Positions 1-12,355 of a stretch of 64,000 nt of DNA are shown in pieces. Source of the stretch: Silene conica. Its lineage: Eukaryota; Streptophyta; Magnoliopsida; Caryophyllales; Caryophyllaceae. The stretch covers positions 61,407,048 through 61,471,047 of the forward strand of contig CM055311.2 in the NCBI GenBank assembly GCA_029255685.2, written 5' to 3'. Each line of letters begins with the position of its first letter. Position 1 is the stretch's first letter. Below the pieces are notes generated by a model that was not told the DNA's origin, did no database searches, and saw nothing but the letters and a program-made list of their open reading frames with translations. A program made the translations under genes and the position numbers.

Positions 1-218
1 CGAAAAATATAAACATTAATTAGATATAAAACATGTGCTTTCTAAATAATCTATCTCATTGACACTTGACTGCTTTACCCAATACCCCATCCAAGCAATA
101 TGTATATTTGACCCGTCTCAAATTTACGACAGTTTAACGAGTCTAATTTCGCCCTTACCAAAATTAATGGTTTAATCACTAATTTCACCCTTACCGAAAT
201 TAAGGATTTAATTACTAA

Positions 219-250
219 TTAGTTTTAATCCCGTGCAAAAAATGCACGGG
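219..250 (-). mobile_element. Helitron-like 3' terminus
   Basis: Read on the minus strand, a hairpin with 7-bp GC-rich arms (cccgtgc / gcacggg, 230-250) is followed by a short AT spacer and CTAA, then T. A Helitron 3' end is a hairpin about 10 bases before CTRR, inserted between A and T, so this fits. The 5' TC end was not located, and hairpin plus CTRR is a weak signal, so the extent of the element is unknown. Confidence 0.4.
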
Positions 251-1325
251 TTTATCTTCAAAATTACGGGATATATATGCAAAATATTAGCTTTTATTGT
301 AGGTTTTGAAATATTGACGGGTGTAATTATTTTAATCCCGAAATTAAAATATTTTTAATTATTTTTATTGTTTATCATAAATCGTCTTTAATTTAACATA
401 TGTGAATTAATTTATTTATTGATTAGGATGAGTTTAAGGGTTCTTTATCATAAAAAATTTAGTTGTTTATTCTTAATTTATCTGTTTTATTGGGAATTAG
501 GATAATTCATCGCAAATTTGTCAGATTGAAAAATTTACAACTTTCATTGATTGACTAATTTATGAGGAAGCAGGGGAATAATTAACAACTTTCATTAGCT
601 TATTTTTTTTTTTATAATAAATTACATAAATACTGTGATTATTGGTCTTTTATAAAAAAAATATTATTGTGTTCGAATTTTTTGAAAAATTATTGTTCCT
701 TTAAAGTATTTTTTATTTTATTTTTATGAGTAATTTATGGTTTTAACATATGTATAAATTTTCGTTCAATTTGATGTATATATATTTATTGACAAAGTTT
801 GTAAAAAATAAATAAGATGAAATCTGGAACAATATTAGTTATTAAAATTTATTCTCTTTTGTATAACTCATATATCACTAATTTCTTCTTTAATCAATTT
901 TCATAACTATCCGAGATGTTAATTTTATGACAATAATTTTTGTTTAGCCAATTAACTTATATTTAATACTTTTAAACTTTTAATTTTATTGAAGAAAGTA
1001 AACATATAGTTACACTTACTATTTTCACTAAACTTTGCAATAAGAAAATAGAATAAGAGAAAAGAGATAGTGGGAAGAATTAGTAGGAAGAAAGAGAGTA
1101 ATTAATTAGTTTGGTGATAGTCGGGAGTAAGTGGATATCTTAATTTTTTTCTTAATTAAAAAAAAGATAGCCAATTAGAAGACTTGAAATGTCTTTCCTT
1201 TTATAGAAAGGAGATTTCCCAATCCGAATACCCATGGGTTTTGATTTACTACATAAAGGTTTTATTCTCAAATAAAAACCCGACCCACCCGTATACACTC
1301 TCGCAGCACTCAATATATTCTCCCC

Positions 1326-1334
1326 AAACCCTAA
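1326..1334 (+). promoter_or_regulatory. telo-box (AAACCCTAA) in the eIF3b leader or promoter
   Basis: An exact AAACCCTAA lies 56 bases before the start codon of the eIF3b gene. This motif is known to be enriched in promoters of plant translation-machinery genes, usually close to the transcription start, which matches both the gene and the position. Function here is inferred from motif and place only. Confidence 0.5.
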
Positions 1335-1389
1335 TTCTCACTTATTATCCTCTCCACTAAATCTCTCACCACCGCGATTACCTTCAATA

Positions 1390-4300
1390 ATGGCTGTAGA
1401 TTTTGAAGAAAGGGCCACCGCCCTCGGCATTGATCTATCCCAGGTTAATTGGGATTCAATCAAATTACCATCAGGAGAGGATTTCGGCATTAAAAGGTTT
1501 CATATTTGATTGTTGTAATTCAGTTTGTTTATACTTTTATCTAATTACCCTGTTTTAATTCGATTTTGACGTGGTTTATTGCAGCGATGATGAAGATCTC
1601 AGGGAAGAACAAATTGAATTCGAGCAGGGGTTTGGTAACATTGTTGTTGTTGATAATTTACCCCAAGTTCTGCCTGAAAAGTTTGATAAGCTTGAGGCTG
1701 TTATTCGTAAGATTTACAGTCAAATGGGTGTTATCAAAGAGAACGGATTCTGGATGCCAGTTGATGAGAAAACTGGCAAATCTCTTGGTTATTGTTTTAT
1801 TGAATTTAATACTCCCCAGGTAACAACTCTCTACTTTAGGGTTTGTTAATATTTTGGGTGGATATGTGTATAATATGATGATTTTGTTGATATATATTGA
1901 ATATATATGTTTAGGTTACTGAGAATTGTAAGGTTGTATGATTATAGCGTTCTCTTAGTATTTTCGTGGTTTCTTAATTTGGGGTTGGATGTTCTTAGCT
2001 TGAAATTATAGTGTTTTCTTAATATTTTTAGGTGGGAATATGTATACAATATGTTGATTTTGACGACGAGCCTTGCACAAACGTTTGTTTAATTTAATGT
2101 GAATCGAAAATTTGTGTCCTTTTGATTATGAATGAATCATGTTGATGGAGGATCATTGTTTTTTGAAAGACAATTTATGAAATTTGATGGATATTGTTTT
2201 GATGAAATTTAATGTGAATTTTGAAGTTTTTCCCCCTCAGGTAACCCTTGATTGAACTCTTTAATTTAGTGTTTACTGTTTTAGTTTGAATTTATAGTGC
2301 GATCCCGACTTTTGATTATGCCCTATATGTGGTATCACTGGTATGATTTGTAGCTGAGTTTGCAACATATTTATGGTGGAATGTGGGTTTGGTTTATTAA
2401 TTTAGGAAGCTGAACTTGCAAAGGAAAAGACGCATGGATATAGGCTCGACAAGGCCCATTTATTTGCTGTGAATTTTTTCGAAGATATTGAGAAGTATAT
2501 GAAAGTTCCTGATGAGTGGGCGGCGCCAGAAATGCAGCCATACAAACCAACTGTAATTCTAATGCCTGAGTTTGATTCTTTTTGCTGTTGTTTTTGAAGA
2601 TGTCATGGTTACTTTATCTCTTTGCCTTGTATATATGTATTCTGGTCAAGTAGTTACATTCATTGCTCTTGGCTGAAGTAGTCGTATTATTAAATCTCCC
2701 TCTCCATCTTAGACTTTTTTTGTTGTGGTTGGACCTGATGATATCTTTATATCCACATGCTGTTTGTTATCTATGGCGATTGTACTTTTTCAGTGAGGGA
2801 TAACTAATAAGTGACTTGTTTTCTGGGAAGGCACATATACTTAGGGTTTTGGTACTTGTAATGACTTCTGTATAGTTTCATTAAGGGATGTACCAATTGT
2901 TCGTAGAGGTTGTTTTCTGGTAGGTGGAAAGCAAATTTGTGCTTGTGATATAGGAATCAAAGATTTTTCTGAGCGACCCAATCATTGGCTGTTTTATGGA
3001 ATTCTAGGTGTAACTCACTGGTAGAAAGTATTTGATTCGTAAAGAAATGTAGATATGGAAAACACCTGTATAGTTGAGCTTTGGTATTGTGCACAGGAAT
3101 GCATAGGCAAGAGATTGTAGGCATTTGAATTTATCTTAATGAATTATATTTATAAGTATCTTCGGGAACTGAGCTGTAAGTTTGCTCTATACTGATTTTG
3201 TTTGTTTCAGGAAAATTTGCAACGCTGGCTTACCGATGCCAAGGCTCGGGATCAGTTTGTTATCCGTGCGGGGCAAGACACAGAGGTTTTGTGGAACGAT
3301 GCCAGGCAGTTGAAGCCTGATCTTGTTCACAAACGTGCTGTATGCATATCTTCATTTTCTTTATTTCATTTTCGTTTAAAGTTTGGTGCCCACGAACTTG
3401 TCAGGCACTGGCTCAGATTAGATCGTTAAAAGGACTTAGTTTTTTTTCCTGTTTGTTTGGTTTTCATCAGACGTGTAATCAGTAATCTTGAAATTTCAGT
3501 TTTGGACCGACGGCTACGTGCAGTGGTCCCCTTTGGGCACTTACTTGGCTACAATCCACCGTCAAGGTGCTGCTGTTTGGGGTGGGGCTTCAACCTTTGA
3601 ACGTTTAATGCGTTATATTCATCCACAGGTTAGTTGTCCAGCTAGCATATGTTATATGTTTTGCATGGATGATTAAATATTGTATTTTAATTGAAAATAA
3701 ATGCCCTTGGCTGCTAAATGGTGGCATTTGCAGGTTAAGCTAATTGACTTTTCTCCTGGAGAGAAGTTTATTGTCACTTACAGCAGCCATGAACCAAGCA
3801 ATCCTCGAGATACCCATGTAAGCTTATTTTACCACTCAGCCTTCAAATGGAGCATGTTTTGGCAAATGATTTTTTTCTTCTCAGTGGTTAATATTTGGAA
3901 AGTTTGTAGTCCTTTTTCTGATCTATTTTTTTGTGTTGTTACTAGAGGGTTGTGCTCAATATCTTTGACACAAGGACAGGAAAGGTGAAGCGAGATTTTA
4001 AAGGAAGCGCTGACGAGTTTGCAGTAGGAGGGGCAGGTGGTTTGACTGGGATCAGTTGGCCCATTTTCAAGTAATGTTTATTGACTTCATCTGCCTTAAG
4101 CGTGTGACTGCTTTGACATTTGTTGTGCAATTTTGCAATTATTTTGGTGGTTCCATTTATACGAGCAAGTATTTTTTTTGTGTTATTTGTCCATTGAATT
4201 TAGTCGAGTTCTATTATTTTCTTCTTTCTTTTTATTTATGGGGTTTAGCTTTCAGTTGTTATTCTTGTTTTTTCTTCCTTCGCTGTTTTGCCGCTTATCA

Positions 4301-6548
4301 ACAGTTTCTCTTAATGACTGCTTTGTTGTTTATAGATGGGCTGGTGGAAGGGATGACAAATATTTTGCTAGAATTGGGAAAAATGTCGTCTCGGTGTATG
4401 AAACAGAAACGTTTACTCTCATTGACAAGAAGTCCATAAAGGTGGAAAATGTTATGGACTTCAGTTGGTCTCCCACTGATTCGATTTTGGCACTTTTTGT
4501 TCCTGAGCTTGGTAACCAACCGGCTAAGGTATGGACCTTGTTTCTATTTACTTTCTTGTAAGCTAGCTGTCAGTATAGTGGGATTCTGCTAACTCAATAA
4601 CTCCTGTAGATACAAAATTATTCATCCAACTGCTCATAAAATTTCTATTATCTACAGGTGAGTCTTTATCAGATCCCTAGCAAAGTGGAGATTCGCCAAA
4701 AAAATCTTTTCAGTGTCAGTGATTGCAAAATGTATTGGCAAAGCAATGGAGAGTATCTTGCTGTTAAAGTCGATAGATACACCAAAACAAAGAAAAGCAC
4801 ATACACTGGATTTGAGCTTTTCCGGATCAAGGAACGTGACATACCTATTGAAGTTTTGGAACTTGAAAATAAAAATGACAAAATCATTGCTTTTGCTTGG
4901 GAACCTAAGGGCCACCGATTTGCAGTTATCCATGGTGATAACCCTAGGCCCGACATAAGCTTCTACTCAATGAAGACGACTCACCATACAAGCAGAGTCT
5001 CTAAGCTCACAACTCTCAAAACCAAGCAAGCAAATGCCCTTTATTGGTCACCCGGTGGTCGTTATATAATATTAGCTGGATTGAAGGGTTTGAATGGGCA
5101 GTTGGAATTTTTCAATGTTGATGAGCTTGAAACAATGGGTACGGCTGAGCATTTCATGTGTACTGACATTGAATGGGATCCAACTGGGAGGTAGTGATAT
5201 GTTTTCAGTGTTCTAATAAGTATATTGTTTTTTCAGTTTTCAGACAAGATTTCTAGGGTTCTGTAATGAATAATCTTGCAGTTGCCGACTTTCTGCCTTG
5301 TTTTGTCAGACAAGATTTCTAGGGTTCCGTAATGAATGATCTTGCAGTTGCTGACTTTCTGCCTTGTTTGTGCTTTTTAGATATGTTGCGACTGTTGTCA
5401 CTTCAGTCCACGAGATGGAGAATGGCTTCAACATTTGGTCCTTCAACGGGAAGCTTCTGTACAGGATAATGAAGGATCATTTCTTCCAGGTAAAATATAA
5501 TTGTCGCTTGTCTATATTTTCTTTGAATTGAATGATCTTATCCCAAGCACTGTAGTTTATGATACAGTTATATAAGATCGTAGGTGAACCCAACGTTTCA
5601 ACCTTGAACAATGACCTTATGTTATTATTAATGTAATATTTGTTACATGATCTGCTTGTTCATTTAGCTGTCGAAAGAAGCACACACACAGGGATGTGTA
5701 ATTGTATTTTATCAATAGAGACGTGAATTTGTGATGTCATAAGGTCTATGAACTTGTCAAGGTAAGGTACTCTGTTCTACCCTTGCGGTATATTGTTCCT
5801 GTCCAGATTACTTGTAGCATACACCGTACTCCGTATTACTTCTAGAACAGTTTTGTTTTGGAAACATCATTCTTAAAACCATCTTCGGCTGTAGTTGCTG
5901 GGGAAATGCTTCCTTGTTGGCGATAAACTCAAAGGTTTAGTCTCAGATTGGCTTACTCTGAACTTGACCCAGCCAATGAGTCATCTGTGTTGGATCATTG
6001 AAGGTTCTGGTCATTCGGATACCTTGTTATTGATTCATTTGGGGTATGTGGATGGTTTGTGTTCCGATTTCTTGGGGACATAGGTTATAGATAGTTAATC
6101 AGATCCTTTTGTCTGTGCTGTCGCTCTCAGGTCGTGGCTTTTATGTTGTTTTTGTTTTAAATTAGTCATCGAGTCTGGTGTTTGGCTCACCGTTGTTTTA
6201 TTACAGTATCAATGGCGCCCAAGGCCGCCAACCTTGTTAAGCCCTGAAAAGGAAGAGGAAATAGCAAAGAACATAAAGAAGTACAGTAAGAAGTACGAAG
6301 CTGAGGACCAGGACGTATCCTTGTTGTTGAGTGAACAAGACCGCGAGAAGAGGCGGCTGTTGAAGGAAGAATGGGAATCCTGGCTTCACCAATGGAACCA
6401 AAACCACGAAGCTGAGAGGTTGGAGAGAGAGAGACTGAGAGGCGGTGAAGGCAGTGATGAGGAAGAGGAATATGAGGCAAAGGAAATAGAGTATGAGGAG
6501 GTCATAGATGTGAAAGAAGAAGTTGTTTCCTTCGATTACGATCAATAA
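1390..6548 (+). CDS. EIF3B: eukaryotic translation initiation factor 3 subunit b (eIF3b), 11 exons
   Basis: This cytosolic scaffold subunit of eIF3 helps bind the 40S ribosome and recruit mRNA. Exons deduced from GT-AG borders and frame: 1390-1496, 1585-1819, 2406-2552, 3211-3339, 3500-3628, 3734-3817, 3946-4070, 4336-4528, 4658-5190, 5381-5489 and 6207-6548. They join without a frame break into 710 residues; the Arabidopsis protein is about 712. An N-terminal RRM covers roughly residues 54-140 (NIVVVDNLP, then GYCFIEF). The WD40/eIF2A-type propeller follows from about 207 to 600 (WSPLGTYL, FSPGEKF, WSPTDSI, WEPKGHRFAV). A charged helical tail with YSKKYEAEDQDVSLLLSEQD ends the protein. The start is the first ATG after a CT-rich leader and gives the family N-terminus (ALGIDLSQVNWDSI). 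No disabling change is seen. The gene stands alone, with transposon-rich DNA downstream. Confidence 0.96.
5241..5371 (+). repeat. 66-bp tandem duplication inside eIF3b intron 9
   Basis: Two near-identical copies begin at 5241 and 5307 (cagacaagatttctagggtt...) and fill most of the 190-bp intron. Each copy contains a decoy acceptor, cttgcag, ending at 5281 and 5347, upstream of the acceptor used (ending at 5380). The two copies differ at only a few bases. Confidence 0.9.
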
Positions 6549-7369
6549 TGAGTTGACCTAATCTATTTGATGGGGCTGTTGCTCTGTATGATCTTACCCT
6601 TTTTCTTTGCTGTCTTTTGGTCATCTTTGCTTCTGATGTAGGAAATTTGTTAACTATAGTCACTCCAGTGGAACTTGCTTTTTACATTGACACAAGTTAA
6701 ATTTATATGTATTGGATTTAAACCATTTTCTTCTGTTCTTCGACTTTCTTTTTACAGCGAAACGGTCAATTTCAAGTTAAGTTTTGCAATAATTGATGAG
6801 AATGCTCAACCTTGTATACCCAACGTTTGTCTTTGGCTGTTACAGTTTCTGTAAATTGTGAATATTGTTATAATTTCATTATGACATATCTTGAATTTGC
6901 AACCTATTTTCCATTATCAAATCAAATTGCGTGTAAAGATGGTACATTGTTAAGTCAGGGAAAAGAAACAAAAAAAATGGAAATAACTATCAAACGTGAT
7001 GTTGAATTAGTTATTACCAAATCATTTCCATTATCATCTCTTTTTATTTTTAAAACCAACACAACAAAATCAATATTTATCAATGGTAGAAGATTCAACA
7101 AGTTTTGTGTAATTACTATCAAGTAACAGTATGTTGATGACGGAATCATCAACATTTGATCACAGATTACTGATGTGTGTACTATTGTTGACGAATTTCG
7201 TGTAGAAGAAGCTGTAAATCAGAGTTCTCACACAATTTGTAATTAAGACCATTAGAGTATGATGTTGATGGTGATTCTATTTTGTTGCTGATGATGGTTA
7301 TTTAGTTTATCCTAATTTTACGGTTAGTCGTACAATAATTTTAAAAGTATAAGGATAAGTGTGCTCATA
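6549..7369. other. 3' flank of eIF3b, AT-rich, no gene seen
   Basis: The first 200 bases probably include the eIF3b 3' UTR and polyadenylation site; no clear AATAAA fixes the end. Beyond about 6800 only short chance ORFs occur and no family is recognised. Confidence 0.5.
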
Positions 7370-7850
7370 AAGTATAGTGCAAAATGCCGTAAAATAACGA
7401 TTGCTCAGAAGTTTCAATGATGCTCAAAAATATAATATGTTGCTTTGAACAGTTTTATGCTAAAAAGGATAGTACAATGCTCTAGAATCGTAATAGCCTA
7501 GATAATTCAATGATCCATGCTAGCTCATTAACTTAAATGATGATGCTCAAAAATATAGTATGATGCTCGAAAACCGTGTTATGCTCGAAAAATATAGTAC
7601 AATGATCGAAAACTATGTTAGCTTAGAACTTCAATGACGATGCTCAAAAAGATAGTATGCTGCTCGAGAACCGTATTATGCTAAAAAAAATATAGTACAA
7701 TGCTCTAACATCGAATTTGCTTTAGATAATTTAATGAGGATGCTCTGAAACTTTGGGGAGGTGCTCTGAGATTTTGTGAAATGCTCTAAACGAGAGTTTT
7801 GTTAGCTGCTCAGAACATTCAATGAAGATGCTCATAAAATAAGGTACATT
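7370..7850. repeat. degenerate tandem field built on a GATGCTC motif
   Basis: Short phrases such as gatgctcaaaaatatagta and caatgctcgaaaac recur every 40-70 bases with substitutions. The same phrases recur at 8518-8760, on the far side of a decayed coding stretch. This could be the subterminal repeat zone of an old DNA transposon, but no terminal repeats were found. Confidence 0.6.
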
Positions 7851-8049
7851 AAATTAAAACCAGTAGATAATGCGTAAAAATTTTGGCCCGTTCTAGCCAC
7901 TCATAGTTAATGATGTTTTAGGTCAATATTCGTTGTTATTGTTGTAATTTTAGTAGTATTTATTATGAGTTATGCTGTTTTATGTTGTTTGTTAATAAAT
8001 GTAACTCGAAAGTTTGATATGCATTTAATAGTTATTTTATTTACATATT

Positions 8050-8470
8050 TTGTTGGATATTGTATTTTCAGATTATATTGGCGGAAATGAAAGGGTCAAG
8101 GCTAAGGAATCTGAATTGACGGACTTACAGCTGATACCGAGGACGATGCTTATCAAACACATTGTAGATATTCGTTTATTAAGTGTTTTGGATGGCATTG
8201 ATGTCTCAGATATAGAAGGGACGATGTTGATGTAATACAAAATTCGAAGGGGAAGACGAAAAAGGGTGAAAATTTTACTAGAAAATGGAGCATCATAGAT
8301 ATTGAGACAAGTCGAGCTCGAGGAAAACACAAGGTTGTTGCAACTCGTGCATAGAATAAATCGACTGTTAATACAGTTGTCGAAGACGACATTTCTAGAT
8401 ATGAAGTCAATAGTGTCCCTTCACACTTACGACTTGAAGAAATATTAATGGCTCGAGTGATTAGCATTTT
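8050..8470 (+). pseudogene. unrecognised decayed coding stretch
   Basis: A 61-codon ORF (8050-8235) is followed by sequence that reads for about 70 more codons in another frame with one internal stop, and includes the string SVPSHLRLEEILMARV. Its base composition is more coding-like than its surroundings. I do not recognise the family. It sits between two fields of the same GATGCTC repeat, which suggests a remnant of a transposon ORF. Chance cannot be excluded. Confidence 0.25.
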
Positions 8471-8517
8471 TGAATTATTTTTTACGACTCTACATTGTGT
8501 TTTTTTTTTTTTCATTC

Positions 8518-8760
8518 TGATGCTCATAAAGTTTAGACAAATGCTCAATATATTTACAAACATGACCAATAAAAAACTTGTCTTTATTTGTTGCTGGTGT
8601 AGCTTATTAATTTGACAATTGGTGTACAATAGTTTTAAGGGTAAAAATGATCAGTATAATTAGAAAGTATAGTACAATGCTCAAAAACTATATTAGCTCA
8701 GAAACTTCAGTACTAATGCTCAAAAATATAGTACAATGCTCTAAACCTGTGTTATGCACG
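8518..8760. repeat. second GATGCTC repeat field
   Basis: The same phrases as at 7370-7850 (tgctcaaaaatatagtacaa, agctcagaaacttca) appear in the same orientation after the decayed coding stretch. The two fields are direct, not inverted. Confidence 0.55.
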
Positions 8761-9175
8761 ATCAATATACTAACGCATTGTTTAAACATAAAATTACCAT
8801 CTTTACTATATGTACAATACAAAAAATAAAGTCGTACAATTTAATTAAGATGAAAATAAAGGCAGTAAGAGTAGAATTTTTGTTAGGCTCCTATTGTGCT
8901 GCTTATTTGAGTGCGATTGATGATATTGTTGTTTGATATGAGAGAAAACTGGAAATCTGGAATAAATGTTTTATTATAACTGAAAGCGCTATATCCTCCA
9001 TCCTTGAGCTCCTGTTTTCAGTTGTAGCTAATAGTTTACAAAACGACATCCTTGCGAACCTGGAAATCACATACAAAAATTATTTACAACAGACCAACTT
9101 GGCAATGGAATTAATTAAATTGCCAGCGAAGTCTGGAATAAAAACATAAAATTTAGTGTAAATTTTATACTTTTC

Positions 9176-9375
9176 GTTACGGATGTCATTGGGGTGGGAC
9201 GGTGCTGGATATAGGCTCCCCGTACCCGTACCCGTACCCATCAAGAAAATGTCGTAACCATCCCCGCCCCACTATCCATGGCGGGTATAAGTTTCCAAAA
9301 CCATCCCCGCCCCACCACCCGTGGCGGGTACAAGTTTTCAAAACCATCCCCTTGTACCCGCCCCAATGACATCCC
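9176..9375. mobile_element. hAT-type MITE, 200 bp, with 8-bp TSD
   Basis: The ends are an inverted repeat (ggatgtcattggggtggg near the start, cccgccccaatgacatcc at the end). Exact 8-bp direct repeats tacttttc flank it (9168-9175 and 9376-9383). An 8-bp TSD is typical of hAT. The interior has a gtaccc triplet run and two diverged copies of a unit reading ccatccccgccccac. No coding capacity. Confidence 0.8.
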
Positions 9376-9383
9376 TACTTTTC

Positions 9384-10319
9384 ATAGTAGAAATCGGTGA
9401 TCCGTCGGTAAGTTTGGAACGGATATGTCCGTCACGAATGAAAATTTGTGACGATAGTATGTCTTATTGTTGAATGTTGTACTCATTCTTTCCTCTCATC
9501 TCATCTATTCTTGTTCTACTAACTCTCACAATTTGAATTCAAACATTCTTAGTACAATTTCGCTATTTTTTTAAGTTCAAATCTAGGCGTAAAAAATTAC
9601 TATTCCCCCATTAAAATCAACATTGTACTTATGCACAAATAATAAGAAACTTATATTAAAAGTACAACAAATAAAGTGTTAGTATGGTGTGTAATTTGTG
9701 TTGAAGAAGTGGGCCTTAATAATGTTATTATAATATTATATTATTAAAAGTACAGTCAAATAAGGAACATGCAAGGTAGATTTAAATGGACCAAAATGGA
9801 ATACATGCAAAGTGGATATAAATAGAGGGAGTATTAGTTTACATATTTGAACAAGCTAAGGATCAGTTACTTGAAAGAAACTACATACACAAGCTAAACT
9901 AAAGTGTTCAATATTAGTCTAGTTAAATTTTATCTATTCTATTCACTTATCGTTACCATAGTAACTTATTAATCAAATTCCATGTTTGTTTTTTCAAAAT
10001 ATAATAAGAAGTACTTCTAATTAATTCATTCCAACTTACAAAAACGAGTTAATATTTCTATTTATCATAAAAATAAACATAACAATTTGTTACTTCTCAA
10101 GTCATTTGTTTCTTTGGTTTTACACAAAGATCAAGGGGAGAGGAGGATACTATTTAAGGAGGTTGATTTGTTATTGAATCATAAGTGGATAATGAGTTAG
10201 GTGGACGATCAAATTACATTTTAATCTTTTTTCTAATATTAAAATGGTAAACTAATGACGGTTCCACCTATAATTAAAATAGGCAAACAAATGATGGGGA
10301 CAAACGACGGACTAAAGCC
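9384..10319. other. AT-rich intergenic DNA
   Basis: No gene or bordered element is seen. A Stowaway-like edge (agagggagta) is near 9825-9835 but no partner end was found. Confidence 0.5.
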
Positions 10320-10322
10320 TAA

Positions 10323-10727
10323 GAACATGTACATTGAAGAGGATGTTAAGATCCTTTTATTTTTTTTCTCTTTCTATATTTTTTGACATATCAGTTACTT
10401 TTTCATTCAACTCATTTTCCACTATATTCATCCTCCTCCTTCTCTTCTTCTATTTTTTTTCCTATATCAAAGAGGATCCTCTCTACCTCCTCTTTCATAT
10501 TTTAATTAATTTTTTATTAAAAATAAAATAAAATAAAACATGCATGTAATATTTTTATTGGTGAGTGGGCACAAGGCCCTAGGTTATACTTTCTCTAAAA
10601 ATAGAGGAAGTTTTTTCATCCTCCTTAAAAAAGATGTTCAATGTTGGTTCCATATCGAAGAGGATATCCTCTTAACATCCTCTCTCTCATTTAAGAGGAT
10701 GGACAATCCTCTTCAATGTGGATGCTC
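10323..10727. mobile_element. Tourist-type (PIF/Harbinger) MITE, 405 bp
   Basis: Terminal inverted repeats are about 22 bp (gaacatgtacattgaagagg at the left; the right end reads gagcatccacattgaagagg on the minus strand). A TAA target repeat lies on each side (10320-10322 and 10728-10730). TWA target sites mark the PIF/Harbinger superfamily. The right end lies only 35 bases beyond the stop codon of the X8 gene, so it may sit in that gene's 3' UTR. Confidence 0.7.
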
Positions 10728-10761
10728 TAAAGAATAACATGGATTAATAAAGGGAGTTAAG

Positions 10762-12245
10762 TTATGAGTTACTTGGATCAACAGTGACAAGAATAGCAGT
10801 GCCACCAAAGGAGCAAGTACCACCAGCAGCTTTAGTTCTTTGCCAAAAACTATTGAAAGCATAAGATGCATGTGCCAAAAGTGTGTTGGGTGCATAGCAT
10901 TGACCATTTGGTTGTATTGGATCACAATCAGCTCCTGATCCACATGCATAATTCATTGCCTCTTGTATAATTGGGTCAGGCACTGAGGGTTTAGCCACGC
11001 ACCAAACACCTGGCCCGCGACTTCCGCTACTACTAGACGCTGGAGGCGGCACTGTAGGTGGTGGATAAACTACTGGTGGCTCAAACACTGGTGGGCTTGG
11101 CTCAAACCCAATTGGACTTGGTACGTATTCCGGTGGGCTTGGCTCAAACCCAATTGGAGACGGTATGTATTCTGGTGGGCTTGGGATAATATTGCCACTA
11201 GGTGGGCTTGGCTCATAATTAGGTGGGTTCGTAACAGGAGTTAATGGGCTCACAACAGTATCTGGTGGACTGGGTGTTGACCCACCAAGGCTTGGAGGTG
11301 GGCTTGATGTAGGAATTGGGCTGTACTCAATTGGGCTGGGTGTTGTTGACCCACCAAGGCTTGGAGGTGGTGGGTAGACACAATATGGAGGATTATTGTT
11401 GTTGTTACCGTTACCGTTACCGTTACCGTTACTGTTAGGGAAAGATATCGGTGCTAATGCATCGTAAGGTGGTAAAGTTAATGGAGAGTTTATGTAAGGT
11501 TGTAGGTTTGATGTATCCTTAACAGATGCGTCGATTAGCATGTTTAAGTTTTTTGCCATTTCTAAAATTTTCAGGTGCTTCATATTCTGAGTAGTCGTTG
11601 AAAGTGAGACGTCGTTGGCAAGTCGCATTGTCCTTGCATCTGTTTTGCATCCAGATAAAGTGATGACTTAATTAGTAAGTTGATTGAGTTTGATATAAGA
11701 CATATCCATAAATATAATTAGACGTAATCGTACAAGTAAAAGGAGTTTGAATGGCTATTGGTTATACAATATCGATTCAAGTATATGGCCTTCAATTCAT
11801 GGTAGGAACAATCATCCAGAAAATTAATTGACATCATTAAACTTGTTGTAAGCTATATTATGACTGTATCGTGTTATTAAATCATTAAACGATCATAATA
11901 TATAAGTATATAAGGATATAAGATTAACACAATACAAATTCTTAGACAAAACTTGTTTACACAACAATCTTGTAATAACACACTACATTGTTTATTGCTA
12001 ATTGAGTGCAAATATACCAAATTCAAAAAATAATATATTGACAACCAACATTATCACTAGTTTGATCCACTTTATTATAGGATAGCGTTATCTCATTTTC
12101 ATTTTCAACATAATATATAAACTCGAACAAAATGAGTTACTTAAAAAAATATATAAATAGTAGACGTACCAGAATAAGTGAAGAATAGGACAGTTGTTAT
12201 GAGAAAGAGGTATCGAAGAAGTCTGATAATAACCTTGAGTTCCAT
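10762..12245 (-). CDS. secreted proline-rich protein with C-terminal X8 (CBM43) domain
   Basis: Two exons, complement of 12170-12245 and 10762-11639, join with GT-AG borders into 317 residues. Exon 1 encodes a signal peptide (MELKVIIRLLRYLFLITTVL). About 80 hydrophilic residues follow, with an alternating NG/N run, then an extensin-like proline-rich region (roughly 108-230) holding repeated EPSPPEYVPSP-type units. The X8 domain covers about 236-315: GVWCVAKPS, YACGSGADC, GQCYAPNT, HASYAFNSFWQ and GGTCSFGGTA. X8 domains bind callose-type 1,3-beta-glucans in the cell wall or at plasmodesmata. The protein stops just after the domain, with no hydrophobic tail for a GPI anchor, so a free wall protein is more likely than a plasmodesmal PDCB type. 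The cysteine many family members carry near the domain end is absent. The internal Met at 11628 could be mistaken for the start, but it would lack a signal peptide. Confidence 0.88.
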
Positions 12246-12347
12246 GTCTTGTTCGTCACCATACACCGTAAGACAGTCCTTACTTCGTTGATATTTGGGC
12301 ACTTAGTGATTAGTAGTATACACTATACACGTAAACACAAAATGTAG

Positions 12348-12355
12348 TATATATA
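12348..12355 (-). promoter_or_regulatory. TATA box of the X8 gene
   Basis: TATATATA lies about 103 bases upstream of the X8 start codon, on the minus strand, with no other good candidate nearby. Distance and sequence suit a plant core promoter; the transcription start is not visible. Confidence 0.5.

Larger units (their letters stand above)
1..1389. other. AT-rich upstream region of the eIF3b gene
   Basis: No coding region is recognised here. Two direct copies of a 36-bp unit lie at about 150-221 (each contains the string cccttacc). A Helitron-like end is listed separately. The part after about 1300 is CT-rich and reads like a plant 5' leader ahead of the eIF3b start codon. Confidence 0.6.

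Noticed and set aside
1566..1823. 85-codon ORF overlapping eIF3b exon 2
   Set aside because: It is the wrong frame over a well-conserved eIF3b exon.
6812..7126. 104-codon ORF downstream of eIF3b
   Set aside because: Low-complexity AT-rich composition, no recognised motif, and no splice or promoter support.
9820..9840. Stowaway MITE edge (agagggagta)
   Set aside because: No inverted partner end or TA target pair was found.
11628..11628. Met at 11628 as start of the X8 protein
   Set aside because: It would leave no signal peptide; a GT-AG intron joins an upstream exon with a good signal sequence in frame.
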